A stretch of DNA of 64,000 nt from Pseudomonadota bacterium (lineage in GTDB: Bacteria > Pseudomonadota > Alphaproteobacteria > Rhizobiales > Rhizobiaceae), in NCBI GenBank assembly GCA_023404095.1, contig JAEYDD010000075.1, forward strand, positions 186,001 through 250,000, in the 5' to 3' direction. Positions 18,499 to 29,456 of the stretch are shown here, piece after piece. The notes beneath the pieces were generated by a model, which searched no databases, was not told the DNA's origin, and saw only the letters and a program-made list of their open reading frames with translations. Every line of letters starts with the position of its first letter. The stretch's first letter is position 1. The position numbers were made by a program, and so were the translations under genes.

Positions 18499-19740
18499 AT
18501 GATTCCGCCTCTGTCGCAGTCGACCGGCCTGCTGGTCTCCGATCAGCTTGGCAAGATGATCGAGGAGATGGAGGCTCGCCACAAGGAGGCCGACGACAAG
18601 GCGAAGGGCAAGGATCGCAAGGACGAGACCTTCGGCGTGACCAGCGATCCGCCGAAGGCCGCCGCCAACGAGAAGATCAACGCCTACTTTTTCGGTGCCC
18701 TGAAGGGCGATCCGGATCCGCTCGCCACGCTGATCTCCCGTTTCTCCTCGGCCCTCGGCATCACCCAGGGCAAGGACGAATCGAGCTTCTCCTTTGCGCA
18801 GCGCCTCAGTGACGCCGTCTCCATGCTCGGCTTCGCCAAGACCGGCAGCCGCGGCGAGGCGGCGGTTCTGACGCTGAAGTCGCTCGGCGTGAGCGAGGCC
18901 GAAGTGATCGACGTCATGCAGGGCAACTCGACGTCGAAGACCGCTCCGAACGCTGTCCTTGCGGCCCGCATTGCGAGCCAGGCGGGGCTGACGGGCGAGG
19001 AGGAGGACTTCGGCGCCCGCATTGGCGAAACGCTGACGGCGCGACGGGCCGAGCTACCCAAGAGCGTTGCCGCGCTGGAGGAGGCAACCGGGCTCAAGAA
19101 GCTCGGCCTGACGGCATCGGACATGATCGCTGCCATCGCAAATCCCTGGAGCGACGCCGGCCAGCGGGTTAAGGACGCGCTCGCCGAGCAGGCGGAGAGC
19201 GAAAGCGGGATGAGCCGCGACATGCGCAAGGTCCTCCAGCGTCTGGAAGACGTTGCCGATCCCAGCACGCTCGAAGAGTTGAAACGCGGCGACACCGGGT
19301 ATGATCCAAGCCGCGTCGAGGATGAGGAGACGAGAGCCGAGCGGGAAGAGACCATTCAGGACCTGCAGAACGCCGAGAAGCTCGAAGACGTTCGCGACAT
19401 GCAGGCGGCGGTCGGCGAGCATATCGCGCAGCGCGATGAAGATGGCGCAGGCGGGCGGATTTCGGCGACAGAAGCCGGGCTGGAGATGATTCAGGTGCTG
19501 GCCGGGCTTCCCGACGCAGCGAACGCTGACGACGATCAGGCAGATCCCGACAGCAAGGCTCTTGACGACCGCACGGTTGGCGAACGCCTGTCCACCAGCG
19601 TGGAAGCCGCGGGTTCGAAAGCTAAGGAGGAGGTCGAGGACGCACTCGCGGCCAACCGCCTGGCCGATGCAGAGCCCGACCTGTTTCTGCCGGTGGACGA
19701 TATCGGCATCTACGAGTTGCTGCGCCGGAAGGCCGCCTGA
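18499..19740 (+). CDS. Large alpha-helical acidic protein of unknown function
   Basis: 413 aa, beginning MIPPLSQSTGLLVSDQLGKM. Predicted to be almost entirely helical and strongly charged, with probable coiled-coil runs at about residues 15-40 (EEMEARHKEADDKAKGK) and 260-310 (EDEETRAEREETIQDLQ). No signal peptide, membrane segment, enzymatic motif or cysteine is seen. It ends DIGIYELLRRKAA. Codon use looks native. It is followed by a short opposite-strand gene and then a 575-aa unknown; whether the two large proteins work together is not shown by sequence. Confidence 0.72.
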   Translation: MIPPLSQSTGLLVSDQLGKMIEEMEARHKEADDKAKGKDRKDETFGVTSDPPKAAANEKINAYFFGALKGDPDPLATLISRFSSALGITQGKDESSFSFAQRLSDAVSMLGFAKTGSRGEAAVLTLKSLGVSEAEVIDVMQGNSTSKTAPNAVLAARIASQAGLTGEEEDFGARIGETLTARRAELPKSVAALEEATGLKKLGLTASDMIAAIANPWSDAGQRVKDALAEQAESESGMSRDMRKVLQRLEDVADPSTLEELKRGDTGYDPSRVEDEETRAEREETIQDLQNAEKLEDVRDMQAAVGEHIAQRDEDGAGGRISATEAGLEMIQVLAGLPDAANADDDQADPDSKALDDRTVGERLSTSVEAAGSKAKEEVEDALAANRLADAEPDLFLPVDDIGIYELLRRKAA

Positions 19741-19841
19741 CAAGGTCGTCTGACAAGGTCACCTGACATGGAGGGCTGACACGGTGCGGCCCAACGCTGG
19801 CCAGCCTGACGCCGGCTAGCGTCTGTTGAGATTTTGTGCAT

Positions 19842-20174
19842 TCAGCTGTCGGTCTTGCGGACGATACCCACCCTCGCAAGAACTTCCTTTGGGATGGCGT
19901 AGCGGCGGACGATGTCGCGCTGGTCCCGCAGGCCGCAGATTTCGCGCTGGATGAAGAAGGTCCACACCGCATCCGCCGCCACATCCAGCAATTCTTCCCG
20001 TTCTGCCGGACTGCAGCCTTGTTCGGCCTTCCCGCGCAGCTGTTCCAGTGCCTTTTCAACCTTGGTTCCGTGGCGTCCGAGCGCATCGGCGCGCTCGGCC
20101 ATCAGTTCGTACTCGAGCACGTTGAAGCCCGACGAGACGTGACGATCCTGAAATTGCGGTGGACGAACGGACAT
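19842..20174 (-). CDS. Small helical protein of unknown function
   Basis: 110 aa, starting MSVRPPQFQDRHVSSGFNVL. It is helix-rich, with segments EYELMAERADALGRHG and EELLDVAADAVWTFFIQRE, and has two cysteines but no membrane or signal segment. The end has RRYAIPKEVLARVGI. I believe similar short proteins occur widely in Rhizobiaceae, but I cannot name the family with confidence. The preceding frame is open upstream of 20174 but looks noncoding. Confidence 0.65.
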   Translation of the reverse strand: MSVRPPQFQDRHVSSGFNVLEYELMAERADALGRHGTKVEKALEQLRGKAEQGCSPAEREELLDVAADAVWTFFIQREICGLRDQRDIVRRYAIPKEVLARVGIVRKTDS

Positions 20175-20506
20175 GGCGCTCTCGATATCGCTGGACGGCA
20201 CCCATCTTCGGCGATCCGCCGTGGGACGGCAAGTCGCTGGCCTTTGTCGCGATAACGCAAAATTAACCATGATGTGAGATCCCATGCAGATCAAGCATGC
20301 CCGGCTCCAGGCTGTTCTCGCTCCGCTTCCCCGCGGCAAGCTTCAGAAGCGCGGCGATCGGCCGAGATCGAAAGCTTGAATGCTAGGCCGCAGCGCGGGA
20401 CCGAACGTCAATCTCATGGGCGCGCATGATGCCCCGCCAGCCTGAACATGGATCGTCTGAGAGAGGCATCGTGCCTGCCCGAACGGCAGCGATCTGAGGA
20501 TGCCCT
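20175..20506. other. Divergent intergenic region, 332 bp
   Basis: Lies between the 110-aa minus-strand gene and the 575-aa plus-strand gene and must contain both promoters. I see two AAGCTT sites about 40 bp apart (near 20339 and 20374) but no convincing -35/-10 pair, riboswitch or small gene. Confidence 0.5.
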
Positions 20507-22234
20507 ATGGAGATAGTGATGCTGCCGCGCATAGCGACGTCGATCACAGTCCCGATCCCGTCACCGACGGAGCCTGCTGGCAATGGCGCGCCCGATGCCG
20601 CGCGTCCGGTACTGTCCGCCGAAGCCCTTGCCAATCTCAGGGCCGCGGTGCTGCTTCGCCTGCTCGAAGCGATGATGCGTCAGATCGAGCGTGGCGGTGA
20701 CGGAACTGGCGGCGGCAACAGCGGCAACAATGGAAACAGCGGCGTCAGCCGGCAACTTCTCGATGCCCTCTTTTCTGCCCTAAAGACGCTGCCTCCGCGT
20801 GGCGGCGCCGGCGAGGACGCTACTCGCAACCTCGCGAACCTCATTGCGCGCCTGCCTGCCGAACTCCGGCCTTCGACCGAAAAGCTTCTGACTGCCGTAC
20901 TTGCATCGACGCCCACGCGCACCCTCATGGAAGTGATCCGCAATCCCGGCGGTCCGGATGCGCAACGGCTGGCGCACGCACTGCTTTCTGCCGCAGCACA
21001 AAGCGGCGGCGAAGATGGTCCGGTAGCCCGCCCTCCCCAGCTCTTTTCCCCTGCCGCGGCCCAACTGGCCACTGCAGGCCGCAGGGAAGAAGAGGCGATC
21101 CCGGCGAGGCGCGAAGATAACGTCGACAGCCGCTCGCTGCAGGCAGCACTCCAGCGCCTGTTCGACGGCGAGAAGGAATCGAACATAGGTGCGCCCACTC
21201 GATCCCCGCTGCCCGTTCGGCAGGAGGATGCGTCCACGCCACCGCGAAAGCCGGTGCCGGAAGAGACCGTTCGAACGCTGCAGCCAGCCCCCCGCCCCGC
21301 CACCGAGGCGCAGGCGCCGGTGCGCGAGGACGCACGGGCGCCTGGCCGTCCTGCCGCCGAGGTGAACAGGCCGCTTTCCACGATGGACACTCCGGTGCAG
21401 AACACCGTAGGCCGCGAGGTCATAGAGGGTCCTGCGCAAACGACGAACGTGCGTGGGGCCGTCAGCGCTCAGGCGGGCGGAACTGTGCCTGCGAGCGTCG
21501 GGCGCGAGCAGGAAGGCATGATGCGCCTGATCGCCGGGGTCATCGCCAATTTGAGCGATGACGAAGCGCTGGTGCTCCGCCTCCTGCTGCAGGCGCCCCT
21601 GCCGGACGAGCCGGACATGCCCTCGCTGCAGATCCCGACCCCGCCGGAGGGCGATGAACAGCCCGAAAGGCTGCCAAAGGCAGCAAACACCGCGCAGGCA
21701 CCCGTCGCTGAGGCGACCCCAGCGCGCGCCCCCGAACAGGCTCCCGCCGATGCCGTAAAGGAGAGGGCGGCTCCAGCTGCCGCCTCGCTGACGTTGCCTG
21801 CCGACGCTGATGATACGCAGGCCGGTCAGCCACGCGCCTTTGGCCAAGGCGAGACGACGCCCGCCCGCCCGCCGGCCGTCGCGCTGCCCGATCAGCTGAC
21901 GGAAAGGCCGCCATTGCCGGCGATGATGCGTGAGGGACTGGCCATTCCGTTCGTGCCCTACCTGCCCGCGGCAGACGATCTGGAGACGCGCGAGGCGCGT
22001 CGCAAGGACGAGACGGAGGAGGACGAGTCCACGACCGAGGACGAAGACGCGCCGGACGATCGGCCGCAGGACGAGGACGCCGGCGACGGTGACGCGCAAG
22101 GCGACGGCCAGCAACCGTCAGGGCAGGCGGACACTCCGGACATGGAGCGTCGGCGCCGCAAGGTCGAGGAACTGGTCGGCCCGCCCGACCCCGGTTTCGC
22201 ATACTATCAGAAGCTCGGCGAATACTGGACGTGA
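20507..22234 (+). CDS. Proline- and acid-rich low-complexity protein of unknown function
   Basis: 575 aa. The N-terminal third (residues 35-190) is helical and interrupted by a Gly/Asn tract (GGNSGNNGNSG). The middle is a disordered Pro/Arg/Glu region (residues 190-330), followed by a conserved-looking helical piece at about 335-370 (IAGVIANLSDDEALVLRLLL). It then turns Pro/Ala-rich and ends with a highly acidic stretch (EDEDAPDDRPQDEDAGDGD) and PPDPGFAYYQKLGEYWT. This layout recalls hook-length-control or adaptor proteins, but no family is recognised. Start could be the ATG at 20507 or 20519; both have purine-rich sites upstream. Confidence 0.65.
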   Translation: MEIVMLPRIATSITVPIPSPTEPAGNGAPDAARPVLSAEALANLRAAVLLRLLEAMMRQIERGGDGTGGGNSGNNGNSGVSRQLLDALFSALKTLPPRGGAGEDATRNLANLIARLPAELRPSTEKLLTAVLASTPTRTLMEVIRNPGGPDAQRLAHALLSAAAQSGGEDGPVARPPQLFSPAAAQLATAGRREEEAIPARREDNVDSRSLQAALQRLFDGEKESNIGAPTRSPLPVRQEDASTPPRKPVPEETVRTLQPAPRPATEAQAPVREDARAPGRPAAEVNRPLSTMDTPVQNTVGREVIEGPAQTTNVRGAVSAQAGGTVPASVGREQEGMMRLIAGVIANLSDDEALVLRLLLQAPLPDEPDMPSLQIPTPPEGDEQPERLPKAANTAQAPVAEATPARAPEQAPADAVKERAAPAAASLTLPADADDTQAGQPRAFGQGETTPARPPAVALPDQLTERPPLPAMMREGLAIPFVPYLPAADDLETREARRKDETEEDESTTEDEDAPDDRPQDEDAGDGDAQGDGQQPSGQADTPDMERRRRKVEELVGPPDPGFAYYQKLGEYWT

Positions 22235-22275
22235 TGGCTGCGTCGCGACGGACATAAGGGGGCTCATAAACTCAA

Positions 22276-22305
22276 AAACCCGCGGGGATCGCTCCCCGCG
22301 GGTTT
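22276..22305. terminator. Strong bidirectional Rho-independent terminator
   Basis: A perfect 12-bp stem (AAACCCGCGGGG and its complement) with a 6-nt loop, flanked by A and T tracts. It lies between the convergent 575-aa gene and rpsA and can end both. Confidence 0.9.
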
Positions 22306-22328
22306 CAATTTCAGACCGTGAAGAACGA

Positions 22329-24035
22329 TTATTCGTTGTTCTGGCGGTTCTTCAGGGCCGCGCCCAGGATGTCGCCGAGCGAAGCGCCCGAGTCGGACGA
22401 ACCGAACTGTGCGACGGCTTCCTTTTCTTCGGCGATTTCCAGAGCCTTGATCGACAGCTGGATCTTGCGGTCCTTCTTGGAGAAGTTCAGCACGCGTGCA
22501 TCGACGACCTGGCCGACCGAGAAACGCTCGGGGCGCTGCTCGTCACGGTCGCGCGACAGGTCGGCGCGACGGATGAACGACGAGATGTCCTCGTGGTTGA
22601 CCAGCTTCACTTCGATGCCGCCGTCGTTGATTGCGGTGACTTCGCAGGAGACGACAGCGTTCTTGCGCAGGTCGCCGGAAGCGGCAGCTTCGCCGACAGC
22701 ATCGCGGCCGAGTTGCTTGATGCCGAGCGAGATGCGCTCCTTGTCCACGTCCACGTCGAGAACGACAGCCTTGACGACGTCGCCCTTGTTGAACTCCTCG
22801 ATGACCTGTTCGCCCGGACGGTTCCAGTCGAGGTCGGAGAGGTGGACCATGCCGTCGACGTCGCCTTCGAGGCCGATGAACAGGCCGAACTCGGTCTTGT
22901 TCTTGACTTCGCCTTCGACTTCGGTGCCGGCCGGATGGCTATGCGCGAATGCTTCCCACGGATTCTCGAGCGTCTGCTTGAGGCCGAGCGAGATGCGGCG
23001 CTTGGTCGGGTCGACTTCGAGAACGACGACGTTGACTTCCTGGCTGGTGGACAGGATCTTGCCGGGGTGTACGTTCTTCTTGGTCCAGGACATTTCGGAG
23101 ATGTGGATCAGGCCTTCGATGCCCGGCTCCAGCTCGACGAACGCACCGTAGTCGGTGATGTTCGTGACCGTACCGGAGATCTTCTTGCCGGTCGGGTACT
23201 TCGTGCCGATGCCATCCCACGGATCGCTCTCGAGTTGCTTCATGCCGAGCGAGATGCGGTGGGTTTCCTGGTTGATGCGGATGATCTGAACCTTGACCGA
23301 CTGGCCGATGGACAGGATCTCCGAGGGATGGTTGACGCGACGCCAGGCCATGTCGGTGACGTGCAGCAGGCCGTCGATGCCGCCGAGGTCGACGAACGCA
23401 CCGTAATCGGTGATGTTCTTGACGACGCCGTCAACAACCTGGCCTTCTTCGAGGTTCTGAACGATTTCAGAACGCTGCTCGGCGCGGGACTCTTCGAGAA
23501 CCGTGCGGCGCGAAACGACGATGTTGCCGCGGCGCTTGTCCATCTTGAGGATTTCGAAGGGCTGCGGGTTGTGCATGAGCGGGGTGACGTCGCGGATCGG
23601 CCGGATGTCGACCTGCGAACGCGGGAGGAAGGCGACGGCGCCGTCGAGATCGACGGTGAAGCCACCCTTGACCTGGTTGAAGATGACGCCTTCGACGCGC
23701 TCGCCAGCCTCGAACTTCACTTCGAGCTTGGCCCAGCTCTCCTCGCGGCGTGCCTTTTCGCGAGACAGAACGGCTTCGCCGAGAGCGTTTTCGATGCGCT
23801 CGACATAGACTTCGACTTCGTCGCCGACCTTCAGCGTGCCGTCCTTGGACTTTGCGCCGAACTCCTTGAGCGCGATGCGGCCTTCGACCTTGAGGCCGAC
23901 GTCCACGATCGCGACATCCTTTTCGATGGCGGTGATGATGCCCTTGGCGACATAGCCTTCGGCCAGGTCGTGGGTGGCGAAGGATTCCTGCAGAAGGGCT
24001 GCGAAATCGTCGCGCGTGGGATTAGCTTGAGACAT
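22329..24035 (-). CDS. rpsA: Small ribosomal subunit protein bS1
   Basis: 568 aa, close to the E. coli S1 length. Six S1 RNA-binding repeats are visible in order, each with the GxVxxIxxYGAFVDLG-type core (for example VKNITDYGAFVDLGGIDGLLHV and VTNITDYGAFVELEPGIEGL). S1 brings mRNA to the ribosome. The start at 24035 has AGGAG 6-7 nt upstream. It lies in the minus-strand run aroA-cmk-rpsA, a common arrangement. A GTGCC/GGCAC mini-hairpin sits in the leader near 24049-24063 and could take part in the usual S1 autocontrol, which is inference. Confidence 0.97.
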   Translation of the reverse strand: MSQANPTRDDFAALLQESFATHDLAEGYVAKGIITAIEKDVAIVDVGLKVEGRIALKEFGAKSKDGTLKVGDEVEVYVERIENALGEAVLSREKARREESWAKLEVKFEAGERVEGVIFNQVKGGFTVDLDGAVAFLPRSQVDIRPIRDVTPLMHNPQPFEILKMDKRRGNIVVSRRTVLEESRAEQRSEIVQNLEEGQVVDGVVKNITDYGAFVDLGGIDGLLHVTDMAWRRVNHPSEILSIGQSVKVQIIRINQETHRISLGMKQLESDPWDGIGTKYPTGKKISGTVTNITDYGAFVELEPGIEGLIHISEMSWTKKNVHPGKILSTSQEVNVVVLEVDPTKRRISLGLKQTLENPWEAFAHSHPAGTEVEGEVKNKTEFGLFIGLEGDVDGMVHLSDLDWNRPGEQVIEEFNKGDVVKAVVLDVDVDKERISLGIKQLGRDAVGEAAASGDLRKNAVVSCEVTAINDGGIEVKLVNHEDISSFIRRADLSRDRDEQRPERFSVGQVVDARVLNFSKKDRKIQLSIKALEIAEEKEAVAQFGSSDSGASLGDILGAALKNRQNNE

Positions 24036-24150
24036 GAAAACTCCTGATGTGCCTGAGGGGCACGGGCGCCGGGGGTTAGCGTTGACAATGAGCGAGGCAC
24101 ATCCGCCTCCCTTTGGGGAAGCAAAACCGGCGCGGGGACGGCTTGTCGCT

Positions 24151-24780
24151 CTAATGCTTAAGGGCAGCGTCGATGATGGATCGCGCCGCCGAAAACGCCG
24201 CCTCTATACTCATTTCCGAGGTATCAAGCAAGTGCGCGTTTTCCGCGGGCCGCAGCGGACTGTCGAGGCGGCCCATGTCGCGCTCGTCGCGGCGGCGCAC
24301 ATCCTGAAAGACGGCGTCGTATTCCGCAGCGCCGCCATTGGCGATGATTTCGTCGTAGCGACGGCGGGCGCGCACGTCTGCAGATGCGGTGACGTAGAGC
24401 TTCACGACGGCATCCGGGCAGACCACGGTGCCGATGTCGCGGCCGTCGAGTACGGTGCCGGGCGCGCGTTCGGCAAATTCGCGCTGCGCTTCCACCAGAG
24501 CCCGGCGGACGGCCGGCATGACGGCGATCTTCGAGGCAGCCTCGCCGATGTCGTGCGCAGACAGCACCGTGCGGTCCAGGCCGGACAGGTCGAGATTGCG
24601 GGCAACGCCAGCAGCGATCGCCTCGTCGTCCAGCGGTAGCCCTCGATCGAGCAGCGCCTTGGCCGTTGCGCGGTAGGTCAGGCCGGTGTCGAGGTGGTGG
24701 AAACCGTAGGCGTCCGCGATCAGCCGTGACAGCGTGCCCTTTCCGGCAGCCGCTGGGCCGTCGATGGCGATCGTCGTCAT
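24151..24780 (-). CDS. cmk: Cytidylate kinase
   Basis: 209 aa. It phosphorylates CMP and dCMP with ATP. P-loop [13 protein letters not shown] at the N-terminus, then [14 protein letters not shown], and the NMP-binding segment [15 protein letters not shown]. Start ATG at 24780 follows GGGGGTGA, giving good ribosome binding spacing; the six-codon extension above it is not needed. Middle gene of aroA-cmk-rpsA. Length is normal for Cmk. Confidence 0.96.
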   Translation of the reverse strand: MTTIAIDGPAAAGKGTLSRLIADAYGFHHLDTGLTYRATAKALLDRGLPLDDEAIAAGVARNLDLSGLDRTVLSAHDIGEAASKIAVMPAVRRALVEAQREFAERAPGTVLDGRDIGTVVCPDAVVKLYVTASADVRARRRYDEIIANGGAAEYDAVFQDVRRRDERDMGRLDSPLRPAENAHLLDTSEMSIEAAFSAARSIIDAALKH

Positions 24781-24901
24781 TTCACCCCCTTGCGGCACTT
24801 CGGATTTATGAGCGTGTTAGCGGAAAATGGTGCGCGCTGCCAAGAGGAGAGGTCCGCCTTTGCAGCGCGTCTGTTCACGTCTTGCTTACGTTTCGGTGAT
24901 C

Positions 24902-24928
24902 GGCCGCCTGAAGCTGAAGCAGGCGGCC
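24902..24928 (-). other. GC-rich stem-loop after aroA
   Basis: Perfect 9-bp arms GGCCGCCTG and CAGGCGGCC with a 9-nt loop, 11 bp past the aroA stop. No T tract follows, so it may attenuate rather than stop transcription into cmk, or stabilise the aroA message. Confidence 0.45.
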
Positions 24929-24939
24929 AAGGCTGGCTG

Positions 24940-26604
<1,665 letters not shown>

Positions 26605-26994
26605 GTGGCAAAACCGGAACTTGGAACCAAGCGCATTGACCCGGAAACGGGCCGTAAGTTCTACGACCTGAATCGCGACCCCATCGTATCGCCCTACACC
26701 GGCAAGTCCTATCCGCTGTCCTATTTCGAGGAGACGTCGGCGGCCGCTGTCCTGGAGAAGGATGAGGACGAAGAGGTCAACGAGGTCGATACCGAGAACA
26801 CCGAAGTCGAACTGGTATCGCTGGAGGATGCTGACGACGAAGCATCGGGCGGCGACGACCTTCCGGATCTCGGCGATGACGACGTCGATATCGGCGATGA
26901 CGACGACGACACCTTCCTCGAGCAGGACGAAGACGACGAAAACGACGACATGAGCGGCATCATCGGCGTGACAGGCGACGACGAGGAAGTCTAA
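26605..26994 (+). CDS. TIGR02300 family protein (FYDLN acid domain)
   Basis: 129 aa from a GTG with AGAGG 8-9 nt upstream. The conserved head is AKPELGTKRIDPETGRKFYD, containing the FYDLN motif that names the family; then SPYTGKSYPLSYF. The rest is an extremely acidic tail (runs of Asp and Glu, about residues 50-118). Found across alphaproteobacteria; the head looks like a small zinc-ribbon remnant without cysteines, function unknown. The in-frame ATGs far upstream are not credible starts. Confidence 0.88.
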   Translation: MAKPELGTKRIDPETGRKFYDLNRDPIVSPYTGKSYPLSYFEETSAAAVLEKDEDEEVNEVDTENTEVELVSLEDADDEASGGDDLPDLGDDDVDIGDDDDDTFLEQDEDDENDDMSGIIGVTGDDEEV

Positions 26995-27006
26995 GTTTAT
27001 GATTTT

Positions 27007-27045
27007 CCGGCCGGATTTAAAAAATTCGGCCGGATTGGATTTTTC
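27007..27045 (+). terminator. Rho-independent terminator of the FYDLN-acid gene
   Basis: CCGGCCG (27007-27013) pairs with CGGCCGG (27027-27033), the stem extending inward through ATTT/AAAT around an A-rich loop. A TTTTTC tract follows at 27040-27045. Confidence 0.7.
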
Positions 27046-27048
27046 GGC

Positions 27049-27077
27049 TTGCCATCTTCTGAAACCGGAAGTATGAA
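27049..27077 (+). promoter_or_regulatory. Candidate promoter of tRNA-Ala
   Basis: TTGCCA at 27049-27054 and TATGAA at 27072-27077 with 17-bp spacing. The transcript would carry a leader of roughly 55 nt containing a CCGGTTC/GAACCGG hairpin before the tRNA. Confidence 0.45.
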
Positions 27078-27139
27078 GCCGCACCTGCCGGGGAAAACCC
27101 GGTTCGGTATCCCGGAACCGGCCTCGCCGGACCCTTGAT

Positions 27140-27215
<76 letters not shown>

Positions 27216-27429
27216 AATCTCACCTGAAATCTTAACGAATTGGCGAAGTTTCGCATCGATGAATGTCGTCGCGATGCTGTCGGTTGTGGGCGATATTTCT
27301 GTTGGATGTCGGCCCCTGTCCGTTTGGAAGGATCGCAAACGGCGCGCCCGCTGCGTGGCTCGCGCGTTGAATGCTCCGGCGGGAAGCGGAGGACCGGGAG
27401 GGAAGGAGATTTCCCGAAAGGAAGCCGAA

Positions 27430-28395
27430 ATGCCTGCCGTGCGTGGAACTGAAGCAAGGGATCTGGAGGCCATCGCCCGTACGGGGGGACGTTTTCGCCG
27501 CATGGCGGCGCGCGTTCCGACCTATCTTGCCGATGTGAGGGAAAATCCCGCCTGGCTGCCGATGTTCCTCCTGGCGCGCACCATGCCGTTTCGCAGGGCG
27601 CACTGGCTCACCGCGCGGCGCCTGCCGCCTGCTTCGTCCGCGGCCTCATCCATTTTCGGCACGCAGGATGCTGCGCATATTGCCGATGAATTGAGAAGCA
27701 GCGGCATCTCCTCCGGTCTGATGCTGCCGGCCGAGATCAAAGAGGAAATCGCGCGCTTCGGGCATGAGACACCATGCTTCGGCAACTTCGAACGCAAGCT
27801 CGAGTTTCTGGCGGCCGATCATGAGCAGGCCGAGCGCCGCTTCGGCAGAACGCTCCTTAGCGGCCATCATTTCGAGCGGGTGATGCAATGCGAGGCGGCG
27901 CTCACTGTCCAGCGCGATCCGCTGCTCTTGGATGTTGCCCGGAATTATCTGGGCGGGGAGGCGCAGATCATTTGCACGCGCACGTGGTGGAGCTTTCCGA
28001 CGAGATCGGCATCCGATGCCGATCTCAGCCGCGCCTCTTTCAAGTATCATTTCGATCTGGACGATTGGCGCATGCTGAAGTTCTTCTTCTATCTGACCGA
28101 TGTCGACGAAACGGCGGGACCGCATGTCTACGTCCGCGGCAGCCATCGGCGCCGGCGCCTGAAGCACCAGCTGACGCTGCTCGTCGGCCACCCGGCAGGC
28201 GAAGTGCTGGATTTCTACGGCAAGGAGAATGCCCAGGCGCTGACTGGCAGCGCAGGCTTCGGCTTCGTCGAGGATCCGTTCGGCTTCCACATGGGAACGG
28301 TGGCGACGCAGAAGCCGCGGCTGATGATGGAGGTCGGGTTTGGCGTGTCAAAGCCGTCACGGCGGCGCTATCACGGCGAGCCTGTGATCAGGTGA
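27430..28395 (+). CDS. Phytanoyl-CoA dioxygenase (PhyH)-like Fe(II)/2-oxoglutarate oxygenase
   Basis: 321 aa. The metal triad is visible as His207 and Asp209 (FKYHFDLDDW) with a distal His287 (GFHMG). Between them GPHVYVRGSHRRRR is the usual PhyH turn. The double-stranded beta-helix core thus looks intact. The N-terminal 100 residues are basic and hydrophobic, without a clear signal peptide. Substrate unknown; its position just before a glycosyltransferase pair suggests a sugar, lipid or small-molecule hydroxylation linked to surface glycans, which is inference. ATG at 27430 has GGAAG upstream. First gene after tRNA-Ala in what looks like a variable region. Confidence 0.82.
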   Translation: MPAVRGTEARDLEAIARTGGRFRRMAARVPTYLADVRENPAWLPMFLLARTMPFRRAHWLTARRLPPASSAASSIFGTQDAAHIADELRSSGISSGLMLPAEIKEEIARFGHETPCFGNFERKLEFLAADHEQAERRFGRTLLSGHHFERVMQCEAALTVQRDPLLLDVARNYLGGEAQIICTRTWWSFPTRSASDADLSRASFKYHFDLDDWRMLKFFFYLTDVDETAGPHVYVRGSHRRRRLKHQLTLLVGHPAGEVLDFYGKENAQALTGSAGFGFVEDPFGFHMGTVATQKPRLMMEVGFGVSKPSRRRYHGEPVIR

Positions 28396-28471
28396 GCCGA
28401 GGGCGCGCTTGGAAGCTTGGCCTGCACGACGAAGCCCGATGCGACGCCGCCGCCAGCGGCGCATCAAGTCC

Positions 28472-29344
28472 TCAGGCGCAGAACCATTCGAGCTGGAACG
28501 GCTCGTGCTTCGTGGCATTCCAGGGCTTGCTCTTGCCAGCATAGTGCAGGATCGTTGCCTGGGACGCGAAATCGCTTCGCCGGGCTTGCTCGACATAGCG
28601 CAGGTAGTTGGCCTGAAAGTTGTACTTCACGCTGACTGTCGCCATGAGTGAGGGGTTTTCGGCGAAGTACTTGCTGAAGTGACTCTGTTCGTTCAACTGC
28701 GGTTCGGAGGCAAAGGCATAGCACAGCAGCTCGTCGCGAAATTCCGTGTTCAGCAGCGGTTCGCGGATGAGCATCATGCCGCTGTTGACGCGCCGAGTAT
28801 GCGGCCCCCAGAGTTCCCCATCCAGCAATCTTTGCAGCCGCGCCTCGATATCGCCGCTTGTCCGTCGCTTGCCTTCGCCATCCTGAAACAGCGACCGCTG
28901 GATCTGTGGCGCGCAGAGAAAGGGCTTTCGAGGACGCAGCGTCAGCAGTTCCTCCAGCGGGGCACGGCAGATCATGTCCACGTCAAGGAAAAGCAGCTGG
29001 CTCGTCGTCTGGCGCTCGAACACCGACCATTTGAGAAATGTGCCCTTGTTCCAGGCCGCTCGCTCCGGTCTTTTCACCGTGTCCTTGGCTGCCTTGTACA
29101 TGGTTTCGAGAAGCGCGCCGTCGACCGTGCGCTTGACGTCTGTGACGGCGAGGACCAGCGGATCCTTGAAGACATTCGGATCGTCTGTGTAGATCGCAAT
29201 CGGGCAGTCGAGCAGCGTGCGCTGTCTGACCATGGAGCGGATCATGGCGCCAAAAGGCGCGAGATAGCCGCTGTCGAACGCAAATGCGAGGGTCGTCTGT
29301 GAATTGCTGGCAGGGCTTCCCCCGGCGATCTTGCGTAGCGACAC
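28472..29344 (-). CDS. Glycosyltransferase, GT8-like (LgtC type)
   Basis: 290 aa from GTG (a TTG one codon earlier is less well spaced from the GGAG). The nucleotide-sugar DxD motif is LLFLDVDMICRAP (Asp121 and Asp123), the acceptor/metal region is RRVNSGMMLIREP, and the terminal HYAGKSKPW supplies the metal-binding His. These are GT8 landmarks: retaining transfer of glucose or galactose from UDP-sugar. No membrane helix. Convergent with the PhyH-like gene and about 110 bp downstream of the 1045-aa glycosyltransferase on the same strand. Confidence 0.82.
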   Translation of the reverse strand: MSLRKIAGGSPASNSQTTLAFAFDSGYLAPFGAMIRSMVRQRTLLDCPIAIYTDDPNVFKDPLVLAVTDVKRTVDGALLETMYKAAKDTVKRPERAAWNKGTFLKWSVFERQTTSQLLFLDVDMICRAPLEELLTLRPRKPFLCAPQIQRSLFQDGEGKRRTSGDIEARLQRLLDGELWGPHTRRVNSGMMLIREPLLNTEFRDELLCYAFASEPQLNEQSHFSKYFAENPSLMATVSVKYNFQANYLRYVEQARRSDFASQATILHYAGKSKPWNATKHEPFQLEWFCA

Positions 29345-29456
29345 CAACAGGCTCCATTGATTGGCCGGATCCGGCCAATGAGATATCCGTAACGTTTCGG
29401 CGGATCCGCTCCGAATTGACCGCCGGCAGCAGCGGGCTGCCCTCTTGCCCCAGAGG

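Noticed and set aside
20330..20380. Paired AAGCTT sites in the divergent gap
   Set aside because: Palindromic hexamers at unequal context; no longer inverted repeat supports an operator.
21930..24047. 705-codon open frame on the plus strand across rpsA
   Set aside because: rpsA on the other strand is unmistakable; the long frame reflects its codon bias.
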